DNA of 31,290 nucleotides from CAZWES01 sp964632395 (GCA_964632395.1 CAZWES010000016.1:1-31290), one strand, 5' to 3'. Shown: positions 23,036 to 30,459, counted from the stretch's first letter. A program made the numbers and translations. Notes: generated from the letters alone by a model not told the origin.

Positions 23036-23038
23036 ACA

Positions 23039-23851
23039 TCATAGCATCATAAATCCTCCAAATGTGCTGAGTAACCATTCATTCAAAAAAATTGTGAGTA
23101 GAGCTCCGCAGGATAGGAACGGTCCAAATGGAAGCGCATCTTTGCGATCAACTTTATTCATCAGTAGCAAAACAGATGCGATAAGCGCTCCGATAATGTA
23201 TGCGAGAAACAGTGCAAGAAAACTTCCTTTAAGACCAAGAATTATTCCGATAGATGTGCCAAGTAATACATCACCGCTGCCTATCAGCTTTCCAAAGCGG
23301 ATCAGCCATAAGCCTCCGAAGAAAATAAAAAAGATGCCTGCTCCCAGGAATGCATCACGCAGGATTTCCGGATTTGATACGAGTGCACTTTTCCCTACTT
23401 GGTAAAAAAGTGCCGCAAGAACCATCACCGTAATCAATGCATCGGGTATTCGCTTGGTTGAGGAATCGTAGAATGCGATTAAAAGCGTGCAGTAAGCTGC
23501 GGTTACCAAAGGTGCAAGAAGAATAAGTTCAAGATCCCTGAATTTGTATGCGAATAAAAAGAACAGTGCGGTGGTGCAAACCTCTATTGCCAAATATCTC
23601 GTGGAGATCACCTTTTTGCAGTAGCGGCATCTGCCAAGAAGAATGAAGTAGCTCACAACAGGAATCAGGTCATACCACTCAAGGATATGGTTGCATTGCG
23701 TGCAGCAAGATCTTCCTCCAAAGCTCTCTCTCCTTGGAATTCGCCATAGGAGCATTGTGCCGAAGCTTCCAAAGCAAAGTCCGAGGAGTCCGGCAAATAT
23801 CAGCTGTAGGTTAAGGGGGATTGTGGCTTCGAGGGATGTAAGAGTGAGCAT
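23039..23851 (-). CDS. pilD: Prepilin leader peptidase / N-methyltransferase
   Basis: 270 residues. The N-terminal part (GLCFGSFGTMLLWRIPRRESF) is the A24-family start. Two CxxC pairs (CTQC about 49-52, CRYC about 72-75) belong to the methyltransferase domain's zinc site. The aspartyl protease residues are in FYDSSTKRIPDALI (first Asp, about 128) and GSGDVLLGTSIG (GxGD motif, about 191). About seven transmembrane helices. It cleaves and N-methylates the GFTLLE prepilin encoded at 9.5-10.0 kb, although the gene lies about 7 kb away from the pil operon, next to yebC. Confidence 0.95.
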   Translation of the reverse strand: MLTLTSLEATIPLNLQLIFAGLLGLCFGSFGTMLLWRIPRRESFGGRSCCTQCNHILEWYDLIPVVSYFILLGRCRYCKKVISTRYLAIEVCTTALFFLFAYKFRDLELILLAPLVTAAYCTLLIAFYDSSTKRIPDALITVMVLAALFYQVGKSALVSNPEILRDAFLGAGIFFIFFGGLWLIRFGKLIGSGDVLLGTSIGIILGLKGSFLALFLAYIIGALIASVLLLMNKVDRKDALPFGPFLSCGALLTIFLNEWLLSTFGGFMML

Positions 23852-23880
23852 CAGTGAGAGTTTAGCAAGAGGATAGTGGA

Positions 23881-23913
23881 AAGAGGATAGTGGATAGTGG
23901 TCACTATCCTCTT
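23881..23913. terminator. Palindromic terminator between yebC and pilD
   Basis: AAGAGGATAGTG (23881-23892) and CACTATCCTCTT (23902-23913), 12-bp perfect stem with a 9-nt loop. On the minus strand it is followed by TTTCC, on the plus strand by TTAG. Extra half-copies of GGATAGTG beside it suggest it arose from a repeat. Confidence 0.55.
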
Positions 23914-23927
23914 TTAGTTATGTGAAA

Positions 23928-24734
23928 TTAGGAAATGTTAGCGTTAACGTGAACCTCACTCACGTCATCATCTTCCTCCAGCAACTCCACAAGCCTCATC
24001 ACGCCTGAGGCATTTTTCTCGTCACCAATTTTCACTGTTTGGTTTGGAACATATTTGAGGCCTGCGGTTTGCAGTTCGCAGCCCTTTTCCTTCAGAAGGT
24101 CGCGGACACTCCCCCACCCTTCCCGTCCGGTTGTAACTTCAATAATGCCATTCTGGATGTTGATGTCTTCGGCGCCAGAATCGATCAATTCTAGTTCAAG
24201 TTCATCATTGTTTGTGGTGCTGGACTGGTCGTTGGCTGCCTTTCTCTCCGAAGTGCACGTCACGCCCGCCCGTACGAACGCACGTTCGGGCGGGGAGTGA
24301 CGTGCCACTACTACACCCTTCTGTTCGAACATCCACATAACTGATCCGGATTCTGCAAACCGCCCACCGTTTTTCCCGAGAATTGTCTTCACATTCGCAA
24401 GGGTCCTATTCTTGTTATCAGTCAGGCACTCGATTATGAAGGCGGAGCCTTGCGGACCGTATGCTTCATAAATTACTGATACGGTTTGAGCTGCACCTTT
24501 AAGCTCACCGGTTCCTTTTTTGATTGCACGGTCGATATTTGCATTCGGAACATTCTCTGCTTTGGCATCAGCAATCGCAGTTCTGAGTTTTGCATTCTGC
24601 TCCGGATCTCCACTGCCACCCTCGCGTGCTGCGATTTCAACCAGTTTTGCGTGGCGTGTGAAGATTTTGCCGCGGGCTGCGTCTGCGGCGCTTTTTTTAT
24701 GCTTGATAGAATGCCATTTTGAATGTCCTGACAT
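23928..24734 (-). CDS. yebC: YebC/PmpR-family DNA- or translation-associated protein
   Basis: 268 residues against about 240-250 in the family. MSGHSKWHSIKHKKSAADAARGK is the classic start. NVPNANIDRAIKKGTGE, YEAYGPQGSAFIIECLTDNKNRT and DELELELIDSGAEDI are family motifs in order. Members bind DNA as regulators, and some are reported to help ribosomes at difficult sequences. About 30 extra residues follow MWMFEQKGVVV (about residues 143-175): ARHSPPERAFVRAGVTCTS and what comes after are encoded by a palindromic repeat (24255-24305) and flanks. This point lies on a surface loop in known YebC folds, so function is probably kept. Confidence 0.96.
   Translation of the reverse strand: MSGHSKWHSIKHKKSAADAARGKIFTRHAKLVEIAAREGGSGDPEQNAKLRTAIADAKAENVPNANIDRAIKKGTGELKGAAQTVSVIYEAYGPQGSAFIIECLTDNKNRTLANVKTILGKNGGRFAESGSVMWMFEQKGVVVARHSPPERAFVRAGVTCTSERKAANDQSSTTNNDELELELIDSGAEDINIQNGIIEVTTGREGWGSVRDLLKEKGCELQTAGLKYVPNQTVKIGDEKNASGVMRLVELLEEDDDVSEVHVNANIS
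24255..24305. repeat. In-frame nested palindrome inside yebC
   Basis: GCACGTCAC (24255-24263) / GTGACGTGC (24297-24305), CCCGCCCG (24265-24272) / CGGGCGGG (24287-24294) and GAACG/CGTTC at the centre. The GGCACGTCAC half-site and the encoded VARHS reappear in the MerR-like gene at 27.8 kb. Confidence 0.88.
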
Positions 24735-24784
24735 TTGTGGAGGGGGTTGGTTGGGGTGAGTTTATCGTGGAAAAGTTATCAGTT

Positions 24785-24888
24785 AATAGTTTTTAGTTGT
24801 TAGTTTTTAGTTCGTTGCACATTCTGGACGGAAAGCTGGGTTTACTAAATGCGGAGAACTAATAACTAGTAACTAACAACTAAAAACT
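24785..24888. repeat. TAGTTTTTAGTT-family inverted repeat; supplies the pyrC stop
   Basis: Left arm with AGTTTTTAGTTGTTAGTT (about 24788-24805) and right arm with AACTAACAACTAAAAACT (about 24871-24888), about 64 bp apart. The TAG stop of pyrC (24882-24880) and its last codons (VSF) lie within the right arm. Confidence 0.82.
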
Positions 24889-26205
24889 TACTACCCGTCC
24901 GGTGACCTCCCACCCTTCGTACGGTGTCCATCCACACTTGCTTTTGAGCTCTTCTCCGTGGATTTGCCAGGTTTGCGAGGGGTTTACCAGGGTCAGGTCA
25001 GTCGGTTTGCCAACCTGAACCCCCGGTTTGCCAGGCCTTCGCTCCTTCGGAGCTACGGCCGACAAGCCAAGGTCAAAAATTTTGTTTGGGTTGGTGAAGA
25101 GGAGTCGGAGAATGTCTTTGGGTGACATTTTAATGGATGGCTTTCGTGAACTTTTGTCAGAGTCATGAGGTCCTTCATTCATGCATGAAAGGAGTAACGG
25201 GAGCATTGTTTCTGTTCCGGGAACTCCGGCAGGGGTGGTTTTTGTAGGGGCGTTTGGCCAAACGCCCCTACAAAAACCCTTCGCTTCTAGTGTGTGCGGT
25301 GCATGATCACTTGCAACACAATCAATTGTCCCGTCACCAATTCCAACCCAAAGTGCTTCAACATGATCCGCTGTCCTCAGGGGTGGATTCATTTTTGCGA
25401 GGCTCCCAAGCTTTTCAAAATCATCAACGGTCATGAAAAGATGATGTGGTGCAGCTTCACATGTCACAGGTAATCCTTCGCTCTTTGCCCGCTTTACAAG
25501 ATTAACACCTTGTGATGTTGAGATGTGCGCGATGTGTAGTTTTGTTCCATGTTTTTTGGTGAGTTCAATCGCTCTCTCAATCGCAACCTTTTCTGATTCC
25601 GGCGGACGGCTTGGATCGTTTGCATTAATCTCCGCATCCTCACAGTGGCAGACGACGGTAAGCCCCATCTTTTTGCAAAGCTTGAATGTTTCCTCAATTA
25701 CAGATTCATCTGCTTTCTGATTGCCGGTTGAGTGACAAAAGTAAAGCTTAACTCCGCATATATCATTTAGATCAACACCCTCAAGCTCTTTAAGATGATC
25801 CATCTCTGTCACGCCGAAGAAGAAACGAATGTCACATCCTTCAATTCTTTTTGCTCTTTCAATTTTATCCTCCAAAGCTTTGCGAGTGCATGTCGGCGGA
25901 TTTGTATTCGGCATATCACACACAGTCGTCACTCCTCCTGCGATAGCTGATGCTGCTCCGCTTTCCATGTCTTCAGCTTCGGTATTGCCCGGCTCGCGGA
26001 AGTGGACGTGGCAATCTATCAGTCCCGGGAAAATGAGGAGGTTGGTTGCGTCTACTATTTCTGTATCCGATGGAGTTATTAGTTTTTCGTTATTAGTTTT
26101 TAGTTCGTAGATATTAGTGATCATGTCATTTTTTATCATTATATTTGCACGACTAATACCCTGTTCGGTTACCAGTTGGCCGTTTTGGATGAGGAGGGAG
26201 CTCAT
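24880..26205 (-). CDS. pyrC: Dihydroorotase with three repeat-derived insertions
   Basis: 441 residues. It closes carbamoyl-aspartate to dihydroorotate, step three of UMP synthesis. Metal ligands of the class I type: DCHVHFREPG (about 63-72), the Lys of GVKLYF (about 152) that becomes carboxylated, HCED (about 187), HIAHIST (about 223) and the catalytic ASDHAPHT (about 298-305). Three segments look inserted: about residues 31-47 (YELKTNNEKLITPSD, TAGTTTTT-type repeat), 309-323 (CRGVWPNAPTKT, perfect 42-bp palindrome) and 382-391 (AVAPKERRPG). Start ATG overlaps the pyrB stop (ATGA), so the two are coupled. The stop is inside a repeat. Confidence 0.96.
   Translation of the reverse strand: MSSLLIQNGQLVTEQGISRANIMIKNDMITNIYELKTNNEKLITPSDTEIVDATNLLIFPGLIDCHVHFREPGNTEAEDMESGAASAIAGGVTTVCDMPNTNPPTCTRKALEDKIERAKRIEGCDIRFFFGVTEMDHLKELEGVDLNDICGVKLYFCHSTGNQKADESVIEETFKLCKKMGLTVVCHCEDAEINANDPSRPPESEKVAIERAIELTKKHGTKLHIAHISTSQGVNLVKRAKSEGLPVTCEAAPHHLFMTVDDFEKLGSLAKMNPPLRTADHVEALWVGIGDGTIDCVASDHAPHTLEAKGFCRGVWPNAPTKTTPAGVPGTETMLPLLLSCMNEGPHDSDKSSRKPSIKMSPKDILRLLFTNPNKIFDLGLSAVAPKERRPGKPGVQVGKPTDLTLVNPSQTWQIHGEELKSKCGWTPYEGWEVTGRVVSF
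25034..25060. repeat. In-frame short palindrome in pyrC
   Basis: GGCCTTCGCTCC-TTC-GGAGCTACGGCC: core GCTCC/GGAGC with GGCC ends and two unpaired positions. It encodes VAPKERRPG near the pyrC C-terminus. Confidence 0.65.
25237..25278. repeat. Perfect 42-bp palindrome in pyrC
   Basis: 21 bases followed by their exact reverse complement, centred at 25257/25258 (TTTGG/CCAAA), with GTAGGGGCG / CGCCCCTAC inside. It is a REP-like motif of the GTAGGGGCG type. It is exactly 14 codons long and lies in frame. Confidence 0.95.
26063..26112. repeat. TAGTTTTTAGTT-type repeat in frame near the pyrC 5' end
   Basis: GTTATTAGTTTTTCGTTATTAGTTTTTAGTTCG is the same motif family as the intergenic elements at 9.4, 20.7 and 24.8 kb. 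Here it is translated as ELKTNNEKLITPSD between two conserved beta strands of dihydroorotase. Confidence 0.7.
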
Positions 26206-27122
26206 GCTTTCCCGAGCATCATAGCAAGCAATGCCATTCTTACGGGGACTCCGTTCTTTGCCTGCGTAAAATAAAGCGCATTCGGTAGTTCATCTACATC
26301 AGTTGAAATCTCATTCACGCGTGGCAGCGGGTGCATCACTTTGGTTTTGGAGTTCTTCAAAAGATCAGCCTTCAAAATATACTTATCCTTCAGCCTTTCA
26401 AATTCGGCCTGATCTTTAAAGCGCTCGCCTTGAACACGAGTCATATAAAGAATGTCTGCGCGAGTCCCCTCCTCCAGATCTTCCATCTCTTCGTATTCGA
26501 CTGAATTCTCCGAGAAGGCTTTTTTAACGTCATCCGGCATCATGAGTTCCTTAGGTGCAATAAGCGTCAGCTTTGTCCCTGGGATTCGTGCAAGCAATTT
26601 GCCGAGCGAGTGAACGGTACGGCCGTAGAGTAAGTCACCGGCAAGTGCGATGTGTAATCCCTCAAGTGTTCCGAATTCTTTCTGGATCGTGTAAAGATCA
26701 AGTAGTGCCTGAGTCGGGTGCTCGTTTCCCCCGTCACCCGAATTGATGAATGGAACGGTGCAGACTTTTGCAGCCTTCTCTGCAGCGCCGCTTTCAGGAT
26801 GTCGCATCACAATCAGGTCTGCATACTGCGTGACCATGCGAATAGTGTCCTCGATTGTTTCACCCTTTTTCATAGAACTCATCTCCCGCCCTTGGGCAAA
26901 AATCATCCCGCCGCCAAGGCGCTGCACTGCAACCTGGAAGCTGAGCATCGTGCGAGAGCTTGGTTCGTAGAAAAGTGTAGCGACCACATTCTTTTCAAGA
27001 AGATCGCTCCTTCCCTCCCCCGAAATCACGCCTTCCATTTTTTGGGACACGGAAAAGATGTCCTCCATCACTTCCCGGGTGATCTGTTCTGCAGATACCA
27101 GATGCTGGAATGGGAGGGGCAT
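26202..27122 (-). CDS. pyrB: Aspartate carbamoyltransferase catalytic subunit
   Basis: 306 residues, the usual length. It condenses carbamoyl phosphate and aspartate in the second step of UMP synthesis. FYEPSSRTM (about 51-59) is the carbamoyl-phosphate loop (STRT in most relatives, SSRT here). KKGETIEDTIRMV (about 84-96), MRHPESGAAEKAA (about 106-118), HPTQALLDLYTI (about 135-146) and the C-terminal MHPLPRVNEI are conserved. No pyrI follows, so it may lack the allosteric subunit. It is the first gene of the pyrB-pyrC pair with a 4-bp overlap. The promoter predicts a leader of only about 3 nt. Confidence 0.97.
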   Translation of the reverse strand: MPLPFQHLVSAEQITREVMEDIFSVSQKMEGVISGEGRSDLLEKNVVATLFYEPSSRTMLSFQVAVQRLGGGMIFAQGREMSSMKKGETIEDTIRMVTQYADLIVMRHPESGAAEKAAKVCTVPFINSGDGGNEHPTQALLDLYTIQKEFGTLEGLHIALAGDLLYGRTVHSLGKLLARIPGTKLTLIAPKELMMPDDVKKAFSENSVEYEEMEDLEEGTRADILYMTRVQGERFKDQAEFERLKDKYILKADLLKNSKTKVMHPLPRVNEISTDVDELPNALYFTQAKNGVPVRMALLAMMLGKA

Positions 27123-27131
27123 GTATTTAGG

Positions 27132-27159
27132 ATCGTAGCGTGTCAGAGAAAATTTTCAA
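27132..27159 (-). promoter_or_regulatory. Promoter of pyrBC, nearly leaderless
   Basis: Minus strand TTGAAA (27159-27154), 16-bp spacer, TACGAT (27137-27132). Expected transcription start about 27125, and the pyrB ATG begins at 27122. The -35 lies inside a TTTTCAATTTCC-type AT-rich repeat. Confidence 0.55.
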
Positions 27160-27209
27160 TGATCAATTTCCAATTTTCAGACAATTTTCAAGGTCCAATT
27201 TTCATCGAT
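27147..27209. repeat. AT-rich TTTTCAA repeat upstream of pyrB
   Basis: Irregular copies of AATTTTCAA / CCAATTTTC: five in about 60 bp. The motif resembles the AT-rich tail of the element in the TPR gene (8403-8430). Confidence 0.6.
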
Positions 27210-27214
27210 TAAAC

Positions 27215-27445
27215 TTATTGACCGGAAAGCCGCTCGAAAACTTGTTCAAGTAGATGTCGCCACATGACGAAATAGGCTATAACAGCACCTCCACCCGCTA
27301 TGCGTCCTATCGCATCAAGATTGCTTCTGCATGTTGGTGCCCCGGAAGCAAAATCACATAAGAATTGTTTAATTTGTTCAGCATCAGGGTCAACCACTTC
27401 GCAGCTTGGAGTTTCGGGATCAGGACCTTCAGATTTTTTAATCAT
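27215..27445 (-). CDS. Small single-pass membrane protein
   Basis: 76 residues. The acidic N-terminal half has two Cys (residues about 15 and 30) plus CRSN near 39, and one hydrophobic helix (about 48-62, AGGGAVIAYFVMW) is followed by an amphipathic tail (RHLLEQVFERL). It starts 18 nt after the MerR-like gene and shares its direction, so it is likely in its operon. No family is recognised. A role as partner of the membrane-anchored regulator is plausible but not shown. Confidence 0.65.
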   Translation of the reverse strand: MIKKSEGPDPETPSCEVVDPDAEQIKQFLCDFASGAPTCRSNLDAIGRIAGGGAVIAYFVMWRHLLEQVFERLSGQ

Positions 27446-27463
27446 GATTGAAGAGTTATCAAA

Positions 27464-28081
27464 TTAGAGACTGAATGCCCTCTGCGCGAACAACCAAATC
27501 ATGAAAATGAATCCTGCGGCGAATACCGTTACAACTGCTGCTTCTACCAGCCACATCATAAGATGGGACTTAATCCCCTTCTTCGGAGTGCTTGCAGTTG
27601 CCTCGGGGAGCAAGCGGTCAAAGCGAGCCTCGGAGCGCTTTACCATCTCCTGCAGGAATGAAACTTGCGAGTGAAGCATTTCATTTTCACGCTTGAGAGA
27701 TTGTGTTTGGAGATTATCCGAGGGTTTACGGATTGGAGATGCGAAAGGTGAGGAGAGGCTATCGTCTGAATCCTGCAGACTGGATGATTGGTCATCTGTT
27801 GTTCCACGCGGCACGTCACGGGAGTGCCGTGCCACTTCGTGCCTGGCTGCTACGTGTGCAAGTTCATCACGAATCTGCTGGAGGGTTCGCCCCTTGTTTT
27901 TGAGTGATTTTGTGCGCTTGAGAACCTCCACGATCTCCTCATCAAAAAGCAGGGAATTGCTTTGCCCACGTTCGGTGTGTTTTTCGAAAAGCTCTGGCAA
28001 AGCGGTTTTGAGCCGGCGGATGAATTTGGAGGAAAGTCCGCTAGCCTTAGCGGTTTGTTCTATGGTGTAGGGGGCTGGCAT
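27464..28081 (-). CDS. Membrane-anchored MerR-like HTH protein
   Basis: 205 residues. PYTIEQTAKASGLSSKFIRRLKTALPELF (about 4-32) followed by the wing and FDEEIVEVLKRTKSLKNKGRTLQQIRDEL is a MerR-type winged helix. A polar low-complexity linker (about 80-120), a short coiled coil (about 125-155, LKRENEMLHSQVSFLQEMVKRSEARF) and one C-terminal transmembrane helix (about 177-200) follow. The layout resembles DNA-anchoring factors of the RacA type more than a soluble metal sensor. Residues 84-100 (HEVARHSRDVPRGTTDDQS) come from a palindromic repeat that also occurs in yebC. Confidence 0.85.
   Translation of the reverse strand: MPAPYTIEQTAKASGLSSKFIRRLKTALPELFEKHTERGQSNSLLFDEEIVEVLKRTKSLKNKGRTLQQIRDELAHVAARHEVARHSRDVPRGTTDDQSSSLQDSDDSLSSPFASPIRKPSDNLQTQSLKRENEMLHSQVSFLQEMVKRSEARFDRLLPEATASTPKKGIKSHLMMWLVEAAVVTVFAAGFIFMIWLFAQRAFSL
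27810..27833. repeat. In-frame palindrome in MerR-like gene, same family as in yebC
   Basis: GGCACG-T-CAC / GTG-C-CGTGCC with a GGGA centre. It shares GGCACGTCAC and the plus-strand continuation GTGCCAC with the yebC element. Confidence 0.7.
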
Positions 28082-28215
28082 AGTGGGTTGGTAAAGCGGT
28101 ACAAACTGTTGGCATTCTAGGGGTAAACCGGGATGAATACCAGTGATGTAGCGCTCCCTCCCCGACCCCCCTTATGGAGCCAATACCAATTTGCAGTGAT
28201 GATACATCTGCTTAC

Positions 28216-28257
28216 TTTTTGGTTGTTACTTTTTTGGCGCAAAAAAGTAACCAAAAA
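28216..28257. repeat. AT-rich palindrome upstream of the MerR-like and flippase genes
   Basis: The right arm (28240-28257) is the exact complement of the left (28216-28236) except for a 3-nt GTT bulge; the inner 12 bp (GTTACTTTTTTG / CAAAAAAGTAAC) are perfect. It could act as a terminator on either strand. It lies in a 400-bp region without an intact gene (28082-28484). Confidence 0.85.
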
Positions 28258-28289
28258 ACATGTATCAAAAGCAGCTCGCAGGGAGAACC

Positions 28290-28461
28290 AAATAGTAATC
28301 CTTGCATCTGGCTCGCAGAAACGACTCTGCTTGTCCCGCATCACATACTTAGAGCCATCGAAGTGCGGGACTTCGCAGGTCGCCATCTGCTCGCGAATAT
28401 CTTCCACAATATTGTGGTCTCCCTGCTCGATTGCTTTTGATACGATTACGGGGGGAGGGCG
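28290..28461 (-). pseudogene. Orphan coding-like fragment, probably decayed
   Basis: A minus-strand frame reads PPPVIVSKAIEQGDHNIVED, then IREQMATCEVPHFDG and SKYVMRDKQSRFCEPDARI. The composition is protein-like, but it has no ATG (only GTG 28407 and ATG 28386 internally), a stop just before it and a run of six G/C where a frameshift is likely, and its 3' end runs into the palindrome at 28216-28257. I do not recognise the family. Confidence 0.4.
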
Positions 28462-28484
28462 CTACTACGTTATACTTCCGATAA

Positions 28485-29954
28485 ATGACTTCCCGAAAGA
28501 TTGCTACCTCCACACTCTGGCAACTTGGGAGCCAAGCCGTAACGATGCTGCTTGGGATCTTAAGCATCAAATTCGTCACAACTGCTCTAAGCCAGAGCCT
28601 CGTCGGAAACTATCAGACGGTATACGCGTATCTCCAAATTTTCGGGATACTTGCGGATTTTGGTTTGTATGCAGTTTCCGTTCGTGAGCTAAGCCGTGCA
28701 AAGGATCCAGCTACAACACTCGGTAGTCTCTTCATCCTACGTGCGGTCATCACCTTAATTTCACTTGGATCTGCGATTCTGATTGCATGGGTACTGCCTG
28801 CATTCTCTGGCACTCCCCTACCACTTGGAATATCAATTGCGGCATTTGTGCCGTTCTTCACGCTGCTCTCCGGAATGCTCAGGACGGTATTTCAGGTTAA
28901 CTACAAGATGCACTTTATCTTTGTTGCGGAGGTTTGCTCGAAGTTTGTACCGGTTTGCCTGATGGGGATTGCGATCTTTTTGGGTACAAGGCAGAGTGAA
29001 AATCTTGATCTGTATCACGCCTTCCTTGCATTTGGTGGAATCGGATCGCTCACGCTCTTCATATTATCTATCTGGTTTGCCATTTGTTTGCTAGAGGTTC
29101 GCCCACGGTTTGCCAAGGCAGAAATCTTTCGACTTCTTAAGATGGCAAGCCCATATGGCTTCGCATTTTTTGCAATTACAATTTATCGCCAGTCGGATGT
29201 AAGCCTGATCGCAATGCTCCGGCCAGAGGACTATGACATTCAAAATGCGTATTACGGAACGGTTTTAAGGTTCGCAGAAATTGGATTTTTGCTCCCAACC
29301 TTCATCTTAAACTCTGCACTTCCGATAATGAGTAAAAGACAGGAAAGCGGAGAGGATATTTCCGGATTTTTAGGTACTCTGCTTTTGGGACTCCTTACAC
29401 TTGGCTCGGTTATCTCACTTTTTGCATTCCTGTGGGCGCGGCCAATTGTACTTTTGGTCACCCGAGAGTCGTACTTAAGTACACCTCTCGCACCGGGGTC
29501 CGATACTGCACTCATGCTACTTAGCTTCTCAATCTTCCTTGGGATGATAGTCAGCTTCTGTTTCTATGTTTTGCTCAACCGTTACTCGTGGAGATCGCTC
29601 CTCATAATCACAATGGCGGGTGCCGTGTTCTCAGTTGTATCAAATGTGACGCTAATTCCCTACTTCGGATTCATTGGTGCGGGCATAACATCCATCTCCA
29701 CACACCTCTTGCTTGCCAGTGGTTTGCTAGTAGTTTGTCTTAAAAAAGTTCGCATTAGACTCCCCTTTTCCAGACTTTGCCAGTGGTTTGCCTATAGTTT
29801 GACCCTCGGTTTGGCACTGTTTGCCATGGCACCTTTGGCAAGCAATTCCGTGCGGACAATCATGTTTGGGGCAGTGATGCTTATTGTTTCGGGGGTGCTT
29901 TTGAGGGTGTTTGGGTTGTTGCACCCGGCGATGTTGCCGGGGAGGACCCCCTAA
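28485..29954 (+). CDS. Wzx-type polysaccharide flippase (MOP superfamily)
   Basis: 489 residues with about 12-14 hydrophobic helices. The start, TSRKIATSTLWQLGSQAVTMLLGILSIKFVTTALSQS, and YGFAFFAITIYRQSDVSLIAML are typical of oligosaccharide flippases such as RfbX/Wzx. It would move lipid-linked glycan units across the membrane. No glycosyltransferase is adjacent, so the substrate is unknown; the TMTC-like protein at 7.2 kb is the only other glycan-related candidate in the window. The TAA stop (29952-29954) lies inside a CCCCTAACCCC repeat. The GC-rich end (GLLHPAMLPGRTP) may be partly repeat-derived. Confidence 0.92.
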   Translation: MTSRKIATSTLWQLGSQAVTMLLGILSIKFVTTALSQSLVGNYQTVYAYLQIFGILADFGLYAVSVRELSRAKDPATTLGSLFILRAVITLISLGSAILIAWVLPAFSGTPLPLGISIAAFVPFFTLLSGMLRTVFQVNYKMHFIFVAEVCSKFVPVCLMGIAIFLGTRQSENLDLYHAFLAFGGIGSLTLFILSIWFAICLLEVRPRFAKAEIFRLLKMASPYGFAFFAITIYRQSDVSLIAMLRPEDYDIQNAYYGTVLRFAEIGFLLPTFILNSALPIMSKRQESGEDISGFLGTLLLGLLTLGSVISLFAFLWARPIVLLVTRESYLSTPLAPGSDTALMLLSFSIFLGMIVSFCFYVLLNRYSWRSLLIITMAGAVFSVVSNVTLIPYFGFIGAGITSISTHLLLASGLLVVCLKKVRIRLPFSRLCQWFAYSLTLGLALFAMAPLASNSVRTIMFGAVMLIVSGVLLRVFGLLHPAMLPGRTP

Positions 29955-30047
29955 CCCCCGCATTGAGTTATTTTCAATACCACCACACCAATCTCATTTT
30001 TGGTTATCCTTTTGATGCGGGGGAATGTTTTGTTTTTGTTTTGTTTG
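29947..30047 (+). repeat. CCCCTAACCCC repeat, copy 1 (flippase end)
   Basis: Layout: CCCCTAACCCC, stem CCCCCGCAT (29955-29963) / ATGCGGGGG (30015-30023), then a GGAATGTTTTGTTTTTG tail. It carries the flippase stop and borders the csrA upstream region. No gene is visible in 29955-30169. Confidence 0.8.
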
Positions 30048-30052
30048 CCACT

Positions 30053-30058
30053 TGACAG
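30053..30058 (+). promoter_or_regulatory. Possible -35 of the csrA promoter
   Basis: An exact TTGACA lies directly after repeat copy 1. No clear -10 stands 16-18 bp downstream (GAAGAT at best), so the assignment is weak. Confidence 0.3.
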
Positions 30059-30169
30059 AATTGGGATTTTGGAGGAAGATTGGTTTTAGTCTGTTCTTTT
30101 GCAGATCGTCTTTCTTGGTCACGGTGGCCGAGATGTGGGTGTTGAACCAGCAGGAAAAAGGAGAAGATC

Positions 30170-30394
30170 ATGTTGGTGCTGTCCCGCAAGAAGAACGAGA
30201 GTATTGTCATCAACAATGACATTACGATCGTTGTGGTCGAGATTCGCGGAGATAAGGTGCGCTTGGGAGTTGAAGCCCCCAGAGAGGTGCCGGTTCATCG
30301 TCGTGAAGTCTACGAGGCTATCAGGCGACATGAATTGGCCGCGCAGGCTCAGGAATCGGCGAATGCTGCCAGTGAAGCAGCATCGGAAAGTTAG
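30170..30394 (+). CDS. csrA: Carbon storage regulator CsrA
   Basis: 74 residues. MLVLSRKKNESIVINNDITIVVVEIRGDKVRLGVEAPREVPVHRREVY in pieces matches the family: LSRK-x2-ESI (beta 1 with the RNA-binding Arg), RGDKVRLGVEAP, and VHRREVYEAI. Both RNA-contact surfaces (LSRK near the N-terminus and R43-class VxRREV) are present. The tail after residue 57 is Ala/Glu/Ser-rich. CsrA dimers bind GGA motifs in mRNA leaders to control translation. AAGGAG (30158-30163) is an ideal ribosome site, and its GGA could itself be a CsrA target. A terminator follows. Confidence 0.97.
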   Translation: MLVLSRKKNESIVINNDITIVVVEIRGDKVRLGVEAPREVPVHRREVYEAIRRHELAAQAQESANAASEAASES

Positions 30395-30459
30395 CCAAGG
30401 AAGGACTAGCTGGGATCACGGATGATCTCAGAGAGCAGCAAGTTTGTTGCTCGTGAAAA

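Noticed and set aside
28349..28579. 76-residue minus-strand ORF upstream of the flippase
   Set aside because: It overlaps the flippase start on the opposite strand and has no recognisable features; the neighbouring frame is the more protein-like one.
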